Positions 16,694-24,164 of a DNA stretch of 64,000 nucleotides are shown here, piece by piece. The notes under the pieces are model-generated. The model worked only from the letters and a program-made list of their open reading frames with translations. It did not search any database and was not told the DNA's origin. Numbering within the stretch: the first letter of the stretch is position 1; every line of letters starts with the position of its first letter. The position numbers were made by a program, and so were the translations under genes. The stretch comes from Actinocatenispora sp963815125 (lineage in GTDB: Bacteria; Actinomycetota; Actinomycetes; Mycobacteriales; Micromonosporaceae): positions 62,001-126,000 of the forward strand of contig CAWFFM010000010.1 in NCBI GenBank assembly GCA_963815125.1, in the 5' to 3' direction.

Positions 16694-17497
16694 CTACTGC
16701 CAGGTGGCGGTGTCCGGGTCGATGCCGTGGGCGCGTGCGCTGGCGTCGACAATGTCCCGGAACCAGGCGGCAAGGCCGGCGCGGATGCCGTCGTAGTGGG
16801 TGGCAAATCCCGGATCGGCCGCATACCTACGGCCGAGACAGACCTGCATCTGCCTGGTGAGAGGGAAGTACGCGGCGAACACCTCGCGGTGCCGCTCGAC
16901 GAGGTGATTCGCTGCGGGACTGCCAGGTGTCACGCCGGCGTCCATCGCCTCCCCGAGGGCACGGTCGAGGCCGGCAACGGCATCGGCGACGGCCTGCCAT
17001 TCCTCCGGACCGCGGGAGGCCGAGCGTTCTGCGTACTGCGCCCACTGCGTCGTGTCCCCGTAGCGCTGACGGGCCTGGGTCGGCCAGTCCGGGTTCCACC
17101 GGGGGCCGAGGATCGCGGCCTGTTGGTCGATGGTCAGCAGCAGGCCGCGCTCGTGGGCGTCGATCATCCGGTCCAGTCCGGCGCTGAGCTGCTGGAGGCG
17201 CTCGATCCGTTCAGCAATCTGGGTACGCTGCGCGCGCAGCGCGTCGGGCACGTGTGCGGTCGGGTCGTCCAGGATGGCCCGGATCCTGTCCAGGCCGACG
17301 CCGAGTTCACGGTAGACCACGACGCGGTGCAGACGTTCCAGGTCACCAGCGGTGTAGAGCCGGTATCCGGCGGCCGTGCGCAGCGACGGGTGCGCCAGAC
17401 CGATCTCGTCCCAGTGGTGCAGCGCGCGGACCGTCACGCCCAGACGCGTCGAGACCTGACCGACGGTCAGGCCATCGGCGTCAATGGATTCAGGCAT
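16694..17497 (-). CDS. MerR-family regulator with TipAS-like C-terminal domain
   Basis: This 267-residue regulator has a MerR helix-turn-helix (TVGQVSTRLGVTVRALHHWD, then GYRLYTAGDLERLHRV), a coiled-coil dimerisation helix, and a C-terminal domain of about 120 residues resembling TipAS antibiotic-recognition domains (HREVFAAYFPLTRQMQVCLGRRYAADPGFATHYDGI). The ATG at 17497 overlaps the VOC stop, with AGGAGG directly before it; an ATG at 17506 is an alternative. The overlap suggests translational coupling, and the protein may bind a small molecule that the VOC protein also handles. Confidence 0.85.
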   Translation of the reverse strand: MPESIDADGLTVGQVSTRLGVTVRALHHWDEIGLAHPSLRTAAGYRLYTAGDLERLHRVVVYRELGVGLDRIRAILDDPTAHVPDALRAQRTQIAERIERLQQLSAGLDRMIDAHERGLLLTIDQQAAILGPRWNPDWPTQARQRYGDTTQWAQYAERSASRGPEEWQAVADAVAGLDRALGEAMDAGVTPGSPAANHLVERHREVFAAYFPLTRQMQVCLGRRYAADPGFATHYDGIRAGLAAWFRDIVDASARAHGIDPDTATWQ

Positions 17498-18086
17498 CCT
17501 CCTCATTGTCGCCACGATCGACGTTGCCACGATCGACGTCGCCACGATCGACGTTGCCACGATCGACGTTGCCATGATCGACGCCCGGTGCGGTGATCCC
17601 GACGGCGGCAAGGTTCCGCGCCTCCTGACTGGCCGGATCGAAGGGCTTCGCCGCAGTGAGGACGATCCGAGCGTTCTCAGGGGTGACCACCGCCGCATCA
17701 CGGGTGTTCCAGGGGGTGTCCTGTGGATCGTCGACCGAGCCCGGGCGCAGCGCACGACAGGCGTCGACAAGGGAGTCGAGCTGGCTGAGTACGCACGCGA
17801 AACTGACGCTCATCGCCGGCGCCTGCTCCGGAATGCTGTCCGCATGGACGAGGAGTACATCCTGGAACGCCCACCGGCGTAGATGCACCAGCCTGCCGGG
17901 GATACTGAACAGCTCGAAGAACCCGAGACCACGGGTCCAGAAGTCCACCGACGCCAAAAGATCGCTCGTGGGAATCGTCGCGAACGCGGGCATGCCGTAG
18001 ATGCCGTGGAACGGCTCGGGCGCAACCGCGTCCGGACCGGGAGTGGGTACGGGGCTCATCTCGAACGCGTTGTAGTGGTCACTCAT
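17490..18086 (-). CDS. VOC-family (glyoxalase/bleomycin-resistance-like) protein
   Basis: This 198-residue protein has one VOC domain (FATIPTSDLLASVDFWTRGLGF, then FQDVLLVHADSIPEQAPAMSVSFA) of the kind found in glyoxalases and antibiotic-binding resistance proteins. Its C-terminal 25 residues are an unusual repeat, GNVDR/GDVDR, encoded by a 15-bp tandem array. Its stop overlaps the start of the TipA-like regulator, so the pair forms an operon. Metal ligands and substrate could not be assigned. Confidence 0.78.
   Translation of the reverse strand: MSDHYNAFEMSPVPTPGPDAVAPEPFHGIYGMPAFATIPTSDLLASVDFWTRGLGFFELFSIPGRLVHLRRWAFQDVLLVHADSIPEQAPAMSVSFACVLSQLDSLVDACRALRPGSVDDPQDTPWNTRDAAVVTPENARIVLTAAKPFDPASQEARNLAAVGITAPGVDHGNVDRGNVDRGDVDRGNVDRGDNEEDA
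17511..17585. repeat. 15-bp coding tandem repeat, five copies
   Basis: The unit GCCACGATCGACGTT (copy 2 ends GTC; copy 5 is GCCATGATCGACGCC) repeats at 17511, 17526, 17541, 17556 and 17571. On the minus strand it encodes five-residue GNVDR/GDVDR units at the end of the VOC protein. Copy-number change would keep the frame. Confidence 0.93.
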
Positions 18087-18219
18087 GCACCCGACCCTCC
18101 CGCCTCACGCGACGTGAGGGTCAAGCCGGGCACGCCCGACACATGGATGCGGCCTGTGACCCGGCCGGCTGCGGCACGACGGCGTCGGGCACCAGCGGTG
18201 CCCAGTAGGCTGTCCGAGC

Positions 18220-19113
18220 GTGGACCTCGGCTATCTACGCACCCATCCGCAACACCTCGCGACCTTCCTGCACCATCAGCGCATCCGTACGACGCCGGTG
18301 TCGGGTGGCTCCATCTGCTCGGCCCAGCGGCTGACGCTCGACGACGGTAGCGACGTCTTCGTCAAGACCCACCCGGCCCCGCCCGAAGGCTTCTTCGAGG
18401 TTGAGGCGACCGGCCTGGACTGGCTCCGGGGCGCCACCGACCTGACGGGCGGACAGGACCCGGGAGCACCGGTACCGGAGGTACTCGCGGTCAGCGCCGA
18501 CCTGTTGGCGCTGGAGTGGATCCCCACGGCCGAACCTGGGCCGGTTGCCGCTGAGCGGTTCGGCCGGGAACTGGCCGTCACACATCGGACGGGTGCCGCA
18601 CGGTTCGGCGGCCCGGGACAGGACGGCTACCTCGGTACGCTGCCGCTGGACAACACGACGGGTGACCGGTGGCCGGGCTGGTTCGTCGAACACCGGCTGC
18701 GCCCGTACCTGCGCCGTTCGGTCGACAACGGCGCGCTGACCGGTACCGATGCCGGCCACGTCGAGTTCGTCCTGGACCGCATCGAGGAGCTGGCCGGGCC
18801 GACCGAACCACCGTCCCGTACGCACGGTGACCTGTGGCCGGGGAATCTGGTCTGGTCGACCGACCGGGTGTGGCTGGTCGATCCCGCCGCGCACGGCGGG
18901 CACCGGGAGACCGACCTGGCCCTGCTGCACCTGTGGGGTGGCGCGCCGTACCTTTCGCGCATCCTCGCCGGGTACGACGAGGTGGCACCGCTGGCCGACG
19001 GCTGGCGCGACCGCATTCCACTGCACCAGCTCTACCTGCTGCTCGCCCACACCGCGATGTTCGGTGCCGCGTACCGCGAGGAGGTGCTGAACGCCACCCG
19101 CCGGCTCAGCTGA
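18220..19113 (+). CDS. Fructosamine/ketosamine-3-kinase-like protein
   Basis: This 297-residue protein belongs to the fructosamine kinase family, which phosphorylates sugars linked to protein amines and so starts deglycation. The lysine-containing DVFVKTHP strand, the EAxGLxWL helix, the catalytic loop RTHGDLWPGNLVWS and the metal-binding VDPAAHGGHRETDLALLHLWGG are all present. The start is GTG at 18220. It is monocistronic, with a parS-like site just after its stop. Confidence 0.88.
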   Translation: MDLGYLRTHPQHLATFLHHQRIRTTPVSGGSICSAQRLTLDDGSDVFVKTHPAPPEGFFEVEATGLDWLRGATDLTGGQDPGAPVPEVLAVSADLLALEWIPTAEPGPVAAERFGRELAVTHRTGAARFGGPGQDGYLGTLPLDNTTGDRWPGWFVEHRLRPYLRRSVDNGALTGTDAGHVEFVLDRIEELAGPTEPPSRTHGDLWPGNLVWSTDRVWLVDPAAHGGHRETDLALLHLWGGAPYLSRILAGYDEVAPLADGWRDRIPLHQLYLLLAHTAMFGAAYREEVLNATRRLS

Positions 19114-19127
19114 CGGCGCCGTGTGCG

Positions 19128-19143
19128 TGTTTCACGTGAATCA
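19128..19143. other. parS-like ParB-binding site
   Basis: TGTTTCACGTGAATCA differs at one position from the widely conserved parS sequence TGTTTCACGTGAAACA. It lies in the gap between the fructosamine-kinase-like and carbonic anhydrase genes, where such sites can sit undisturbed. parS sites cluster near the chromosome origin, so this fits an origin-proximal location. ParB binding itself is an inference. Confidence 0.6.
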
Positions 19144-19267
19144 TCCGAGTCCACCCAGGCCACTGACCTGCGAAGCAACTGAGCAGAGTGATCCAGAGCA
19201 CGCCATTGGTGCCGCCCGTAGGCCAGACTCAGGGACCGACCACCCATTCGACATCTCAGGAGCAGCA

Positions 19268-19900
19268 ATGGTCGATCCGACTGCCGGGCAGCACCCGTCG
19301 GACCCGCCCCGGACCCCCACCCGGGCCTTGGCCGAGTTGCGGGCGGGCAACGAACGCTTCGTCACCGGTACCCGGATCCATCCGCACCAGGACACCGATC
19401 ACCGGGCCGCGCTGGCCGGGACGCAACAACCGTTCGCCGTGGTCCTGGGCTGCGCAGATTCCCGGGTGGCACCCGAGATCATCTTCGACCGCGGCCTGGG
19501 TGACCTGTTCGTGGTCCGTGCCGTCGGCTACACCGCGAGCCGCGACGCCCTGGGCAGCATCGAGTACGCGGTGAGCGTGCTGCACACGCCGCTGGTGGTG
19601 GTGCTGGGACACAGCTCCTGCGGTGCGGTGAAGGCCGCCTGCGCCAGCGTCCGTACCGGCGAGCGGCCCGGCGGCCACCTGGGCGACGTGGTGGACTCGG
19701 TGGCGCCGAGCGTCCGGCTGGCGGCCACCCGGCACATCGACGACCTCGACCAGATCGTCGAGCTGCACGTGCGTCGTACGGTCGAGGAGCTGGTGGGCAA
19801 CTCGGACGTGCTGGCCCGCGCGGTGACCGCCGGACAGTGTGCGGTGGTCGGGATGTCGTACCAGCTCGACAAGGGTGAGGCCCGGGAACTCACCCGGTGA
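19268..19900 (+). CDS. Beta-class carbonic anhydrase
   Basis: This 210-residue enzyme interconverts CO2 and bicarbonate. The zinc ligands lie in GCADSRVAPEIIFD (Cys, with the Asp-Arg dyad) and in VLGHSSCGAVKAA (His and Cys). The N-terminal RALAELRAGNERF helix is typical. AGGAG at 19258-19262 is five bases before the ATG. No signal peptide is present, so the enzyme is cytoplasmic. Confidence 0.92.
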   Translation: MVDPTAGQHPSDPPRTPTRALAELRAGNERFVTGTRIHPHQDTDHRAALAGTQQPFAVVLGCADSRVAPEIIFDRGLGDLFVVRAVGYTASRDALGSIEYAVSVLHTPLVVVLGHSSCGAVKAACASVRTGERPGGHLGDVVDSVAPSVRLAATRHIDDLDQIVELHVRRTVEELVGNSDVLARAVTAGQCAVVGMSYQLDKGEARELTR

Positions 19901-19918
19901 CGGGGCGCCCGCCGGCGC

Positions 19919-21118
19919 TCAGACCGGCTGGGCTCGCAGATAGCGGGCGAAGTGCGGGACGGTGAAGGACACCGTGCCGCGCTCGCCCGAATAGATCAAC
20001 CCCTTCTTGATCAGGGCGTCCCGCGCCGGCGAGAGGCTGGACGGCCGACGCCCCAGGGCCTTCGCGATGTCCGCGGTACTCACCGGCCCTTCCACCGCGC
20101 ACAGCTCGGCCATCCCGCGCATGTACTCCCGCTCCGCCGGGGTGGCCCGCTCGTACCGCGAGCCGAAGAAACCGACGGCCAGCTCGGCCTGCGCCTCCGG
20201 CCCGGCGACCCGTACGTCCGCGACGGTCACCGGTGAGCGCGGCGCATGGTCCCAGGTGGCCTTGCCGTACGCCTGCACGAAGTACGGGTACCCGCCGGAC
20301 ATCTCGTACAGCGCGGCCAGCGCGGCCGGCTCGAACCGTACGTTCTCCCGGCCGGCCGGTGCGGTCAGCGCACGATCCGCCGCACCCTGGTCCAGCCGGT
20401 CGATCCGGGTGTAGCGGAACAGCCGTTCCGAGTACGACTTGGACGCCGACAGCACCGCGGGCAGGTGCGGCAGTCCCGCACCGACCACGATCAACGGCGC
20501 GCCCGACTGGGACAGCTCGTGGCATGCGGCGCACAGCGCGGACGCATCGGCCGGCCCGATGTCCTGCATCTCGTCCAGGAACACGGCGATGCCCGTACCC
20601 ACGTCGGTGGCGATCGCCGCGGCGTCGGTGAACAGTTCGACCAGGTCGATCTCGATGTCACCGGAGTCGGCCCGACCGGTGGCGGCCGGTACGTCGATCC
20701 CCGGCTGCCAGTGGTCCCGCAGCTTCGTGCCCGGCGCGTTGGCACGCAGCGCGAACGCCTTCAGTACGCCCAGGAACTCGTCGACCCGGTCCGGCGCGCG
20801 GTGCCGGGCGGCCAGTTCCCGTACCGCCATGTGCAGCGCGGCGGACAGCGGCCGGCGCAGTTCCTGGTCCGGCCGGGCCTCGATCTTGCCGGTGCCCCAG
20901 AGGCGGCCGATGGCCTGGCTGCGCAGCGCGTTGAGCAGCACCGTCTTGCCGACCCCGCGCAACCCGGTGAGGACCAGGCTGCGTTCCGGGCGACCGCGGG
21001 CGACCCGTTCGAGCACCACGTCGAACGCGGCGACCTCGCGTTCCCGGCCGGCCAGCTCGGGCGGTCGCTGCCCGGCGCCCGGGGCGTACGGGTTGCGTAC
21101 CGGATCCACGTCTTGCAC
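19919..21118 (-). CDS. AAA-family ATPase with C-terminal winged helix
   Basis: This 399-residue protein starts with the RNPYAPGAGQRPPELAGRE segment typical of Orc1/Cdc6-like and AAA_16 ATPases. The Walker A motif is GLRGVGKT and the Walker B motif is AVFLDEMQDI, followed by a sensor region GAGLPHLPAVL and a C-terminal winged helix (VSTADIAKALGRRPSSLSPARDALIKKGLI). Such proteins are common single genes in actinomycetes and may act in DNA binding or in signalling; the role is unknown. It converges with carbonic anhydrase with 18 bases between the stops. Confidence 0.85.
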   Translation of the reverse strand: MQDVDPVRNPYAPGAGQRPPELAGREREVAAFDVVLERVARGRPERSLVLTGLRGVGKTVLLNALRSQAIGRLWGTGKIEARPDQELRRPLSAALHMAVRELAARHRAPDRVDEFLGVLKAFALRANAPGTKLRDHWQPGIDVPAATGRADSGDIEIDLVELFTDAAAIATDVGTGIAVFLDEMQDIGPADASALCAACHELSQSGAPLIVVGAGLPHLPAVLSASKSYSERLFRYTRIDRLDQGAADRALTAPAGRENVRFEPAALAALYEMSGGYPYFVQAYGKATWDHAPRSPVTVADVRVAGPEAQAELAVGFFGSRYERATPAEREYMRGMAELCAVEGPVSTADIAKALGRRPSSLSPARDALIKKGLIYSGERGTVSFTVPHFARYLRAQPV

Positions 21119-21249
21119 CGTATCTCTCCGTCTACCAGGATCCTTAGATTTCGGTAGACAGCCCTACCGGTGTGTCGGTGCCCTGTACCTGGCTGGGACG
21201 GCGGGAAATCGGCTTTGCCGCCGGGGCACCGGGTCAGGAGGCTGTCCGG

Positions 21250-21695
21250 ATGCCGACGCTGCGACACGACCACACCGGGCCTGCCGACCTGGCAGCGATG
21301 CGGCAGTTGACCGCCCGGTTGTGGAGCCCGGCCAGCCGTTGGCACGTCGGCGACGTGGCCTGAGGCCGCTCCCTGTACCGGGGAACGCCCGGAAGATCGG
21401 CCGACGGCCTGGTGGGAGCGTGACGGCGTACCGGTCGCGTGGGCATGGACCGAACCGGATGAATCGGGTGGGCCTGGTCGAACCGGTCGGTACCGATCCG
21501 GAGTACCGCCGACGCGGCTTGGCGCGCGCCGCGTGTCGGGCCGGCCTCGCTGCCCTGCGCGCGGCCGGGGCGCAGTTCGCGCTGGTCTGTCCGCGCGGCG
21601 ACGCGGGCTATCCGGTGCCGGGGAGGCTGTACCGGCAGCTCGGATTCCGGCCTGTCGGCCGTACCGTCACCTACCGGCATATCGGCCGCACGTGA
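21250..21695 (+). pseudogene. Decayed GNAT acetyltransferase gene
   Basis: The remains of a GNAT gene are spread over three frames. An N-terminal piece (ADLAAMRQLTARLWSPASRWHVGDVA) starts at ATG 21250 and ends at TGA 21361, where an intact gene would likely have TGG. A middle piece reads in the frame of 21410 (WERDGVPVAWAWTEPDES). The C-terminal piece reads in the frame of 21477 with the acetyl-CoA motif TDPEYRRRGLARAACRAGL and ends YRQLGFRPVGRT before TGA at 21693. At least one nonsense change and one or more frameshifts separate them, and the central beta-sheet seems shortened. Confidence 0.7.
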
Positions 21696-21718
21696 ATCTC
21701 CCTGCACTTCCGGCGCGC

Positions 21719-21858
21719 ATTTTCCCCGAATGACCGTTACAGCACATTTACGATTCCGTCATTCGGGGAAAATCAACCAAGTCTCGAGGTCGATTGGTGC
21801 ATTTTCCCGAAATGTACGTTTGAACAAAAGCCGCATAATTCCCTTTCGGGGAAAATGC
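21719..21858. repeat. Two-hairpin dispersed element, copy 1
   Basis: Hairpin A is a perfect 16-bp inverted repeat: ATTTTCCCCGAATGAC at 21719-21734 and GTCATTCGGGGAAAAT at 21758-21773, with a 23-base loop. Hairpin B pairs GCATTTTCCCGAAA at 21799-21812 with TTTCGGGGAAAATGC at 21844-21858, with one bulged base. The stretch is far more AT-rich than its surroundings. A second element with the same two hairpins in the same order lies at 56227-56369, and the B loops share AAAAG followed by GCATAA. It lies between the GNAT pseudogene and the tetR gene. Confidence 0.85.
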
Positions 21859-21921
21859 GGAGTCGAGTTGGGGTTGGCGCCGGGGCTGCGCTGAACTGGG
21901 GCCGCGCTACGGGCGGGGGGA

Positions 21922-22497
21922 TCAGTCCGGAGGCCCGGCGAGGTGGGCGTGCAGCCCCGCGGTCAGCATCGCGACCAGTTGCCGGTAGCTGTCGTCGAGT
22001 TTCTCCGGCAGCCCGAAACCGCCACCGATCTCCAGCGAGACGAAACCGTGCGCCGCGGCACGCAGGCCCCGGGTGGCGTGGATCGCCGCCGATCCGGTCA
22101 GGTCGTAGGCGCGCAGCACCGCGAGGAACACCGACACCACCCGGTCACCGGCCCGGGAGACCTGGGGGTCCGGGTCCGGGCGTTGCGGCAGCGCGTCGTA
22201 CCGGTGCGAGTGGTCCAGGGCGTATCCCCGGTAGGCGAGCAGTACGGCGGCCACCGCGTCGTCGCCGCTGCGCCCCATCGCCGCAGCGGCGCACCGGTCG
22301 GCCAGTTCGTCCAGTACCCGGGCACCGACCAGGGCGCGCAGCTCGGCGAGACCCTTCACGTGCTTGTACAGGGAGGGTGTGGCGACGCCGGTACGGGCGG
22401 CCACGGCGGACAACGTCAGCGCCCCGGCGCCCTGCTGGTCGAGGAGGTCGACCGCAGCGTCCACGACGGCGGCCGGGCTCAGGCCGGCCCTAGGCAC
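21922..22497 (-). CDS. TetR-family transcriptional regulator
   Basis: This 191-residue repressor has an N-terminal TetR helix-turn-helix (LTLSAVAARTGVATPSLYKHVKG) and a C-terminal ligand domain of the WHG/TetR_C_33 type (AIHATRGLRAAAHGFVSLE). The start is GTG at 22497 with GGAGG six bases upstream, and it overlaps the last codons of the hydrolase gene, so the two are co-expressed. The likely operator is the palindrome upstream of the hydrolase. Confidence 0.9.
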   Translation of the reverse strand: MPRAGLSPAAVVDAAVDLLDQQGAGALTLSAVAARTGVATPSLYKHVKGLAELRALVGARVLDELADRCAAAAMGRSGDDAVAAVLLAYRGYALDHSHRYDALPQRPDPDPQVSRAGDRVVSVFLAVLRAYDLTGSAAIHATRGLRAAAHGFVSLEIGGGFGLPEKLDDSYRQLVAMLTAGLHAHLAGPPD

Positions 22498-23314
22498 CGA
22501 ATGCCTCCGCGAGCAGCCTCAGTACGGCCGGTGTGGTCGCGTCGGGCAGTTCGGCGAACGGGTAGTGGCCCGCGCCGTCGATGAGTTCGACGCGTGCCGG
22601 TGCGGCGACGAACCGGCTGGCGATCTCCTTCGCCTCGGCGGCCGGGTCGGGGAAGTCGGGGTCCTTGCTGCCCATGGCGACGAGTACGGGGCAGCGGACG
22701 GTGCCGAGCAGTTGTTCGGTCTCGGCGTGCTCGCCGGCGAACATGGCGCGTAGCGCGGCCATCCGACCGGGTTCGCGCAGGCTGGTCCTGAGCTGGGCGA
22801 GGTAGGTGTCGAAGTCGGCCGGCTTGGCGGTCGGGTACAGCGACCGGTAGTACATCGTCCACAGGACGGGCAGCCGGCCGACGGCGCTGCTGGCGAGGCG
22901 CATGATCGCGCCCGGCTTGGGCAGCACCCGGGTGAACGGATCGAACATGACGATTCCGGCGACCGCGTCGGGTGCGGTCGCGGCGAGCCAGGCCACCGAG
23001 TCACCGGTGTACGAGTTGCCGATCAGTGCGGCGCGCCCGCCCAGGTGTTCCACCAGGGCGAGGATGTCGGTGCCGATCGCCTGCGGGGTGTAACTGGGCC
23101 AGTCCGCGCTGGACTCGCCGGAACCGCGCAGGTCCATGGTCGCGACCCGGTAGCCGGCGTCGACCAGGGGACCGACCAGGAACCGGTACGCCTGCCGCAG
23201 GTCGCCGAGGCCGGGGGTGCAGACCACCAGCGGGCCGTCGGCCGGGCCGGTGACGTCGTAGCCGAGCCGCCCGCCGGCGACCTCCAGGAACTGCGTCGTA
23301 ATCTCCATAGCCAT
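22490..23314 (-). CDS. Alpha/beta hydrolase
   Basis: This 274-residue protein has the alpha/beta hydrolase fold: an oxyanion region VVCTPGLGDLRQAYRFL, a strand-turn ATMDLRGSGESS, the nucleophile elbow LIGNSYTGDS with Ser, an acid in VAMGSKDPDF and a catalytic His in IDGAGHYPFAELPD. The substrate is unknown. ATGs at 23314 and 23308 are both possible; no Shine-Dalgarno site is seen, so the message may be leaderless. It is the first gene of an operon with the TetR gene. Confidence 0.86.
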   Translation of the reverse strand: MAMEITTQFLEVAGGRLGYDVTGPADGPLVVCTPGLGDLRQAYRFLVGPLVDAGYRVATMDLRGSGESSADWPSYTPQAIGTDILALVEHLGGRAALIGNSYTGDSVAWLAATAPDAVAGIVMFDPFTRVLPKPGAIMRLASSAVGRLPVLWTMYYRSLYPTAKPADFDTYLAQLRTSLREPGRMAALRAMFAGEHAETEQLLGTVRCPVLVAMGSKDPDFPDPAAEAKEIASRFVAAPARVELIDGAGHYPFAELPDATTPAVLRLLAEAFGA

Positions 23315-23317
23315 AAA

Positions 23318-23332
23318 GCTAATACCATTAGC
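23318..23332. promoter_or_regulatory. TetR operator-like palindrome
   Basis: GCTAATACCATTAGC is a perfect 6-bp inverted repeat around ACC, ending three bases before the hydrolase ATG at 23314 and lying between divergent genes. It probably overlaps the hydrolase promoter and is the obvious candidate for the co-encoded TetR repressor. Confidence 0.6.
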
Positions 23333-23372
23333 CAAGGCCGTCAACCTCCGTCGGAGATATATCATTCTCGCT

Positions 23373-24122
23373 ATGCGAGTAGCCGTACTGGCCGACATCC
23401 ACGGACACCTGCCGGCACTGGACGCCGTGCTGGCCGACATCGACGCCGGCCCACCGGTCGACGCCATCGTGCTCAACGGCGACATCGCCACCGGGCCGAT
23501 GCCCGCCGAGACCCTGGACCGGCTCGCCGCACTCGGCGACCGGGCAATCTGGGTACACGGCAACGCCGAACGCGAACTCGTCGCCGCCCACGACGGGCAG
23601 CTCGGTCCCGACCTGCCCGACGAGGTACGACTACCCACCGCGTACTGCGGGGACCGGATCACCCGCCGGCACCGCGACCTGATCGCCGAATTGCCGATGA
23701 CCGTCACCCTCGACGTCACCGGCCTCGGCCCCACCCTGTTCTGCCACGCCACCACCCGCAGCGACACCGAGATGGTGCTGGTCGACTCACCCGTCGAGCG
23801 GTTCCGGCAGGCCTACGGTGGCACCCCCGACACCGTGGTGCTCGGGCACACCCACATGCCGTTCGACCGGCTCGCCGACCGCCGCCGGTTCGTCAACCCG
23901 GGAAGCGTCGGCATGCCGTACGGCAGCGGCCCCGGCGCGTACTGGGCGCTGCTCGGCCCGGATGTGAGCCTGCGGTGCACCCGCTACGACGCGGCCGGTG
24001 CGGCGGACCTCTTCCGGTCCGCCGCACCGGACTACCCCGGGCTCGACGCGTTCATCGCGGAGAACGTCCTCACCACCCCGTCCGATGCCGAGGCGCTGGC
24101 AGTTTTCACCGCCCTGATCTGA
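23373..24122 (+). CDS. Metallophosphoesterase (YfcE/MJ0936-like)
   Basis: This 249-residue protein has the calcineurin-like phosphoesterase motifs in order: VLADIHGHLPAL, VLNGDIATGP, WVHGNAEREL, FCHATTRS and VVLGHTHMPFDRL. It ends with a NPGSVGMPYG motif typical of the YfcE/MJ0936 group of cytoplasmic phosphodiesterases. The gene is divergent from the TetR-controlled hydrolase, with 58 bases between the starts, so the palindrome may affect both. Confidence 0.9.
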   Translation: MRVAVLADIHGHLPALDAVLADIDAGPPVDAIVLNGDIATGPMPAETLDRLAALGDRAIWVHGNAERELVAAHDGQLGPDLPDEVRLPTAYCGDRITRRHRDLIAELPMTVTLDVTGLGPTLFCHATTRSDTEMVLVDSPVERFRQAYGGTPDTVVLGHTHMPFDRLADRRRFVNPGSVGMPYGSGPGAYWALLGPDVSLRCTRYDAAGAADLFRSAAPDYPGLDAFIAENVLTTPSDAEALAVFTALI

Positions 24123-24164
24123 ACCGGCTCCCCCGCTGACCGCAGCCTCCGGCCCTGCCCGCCG

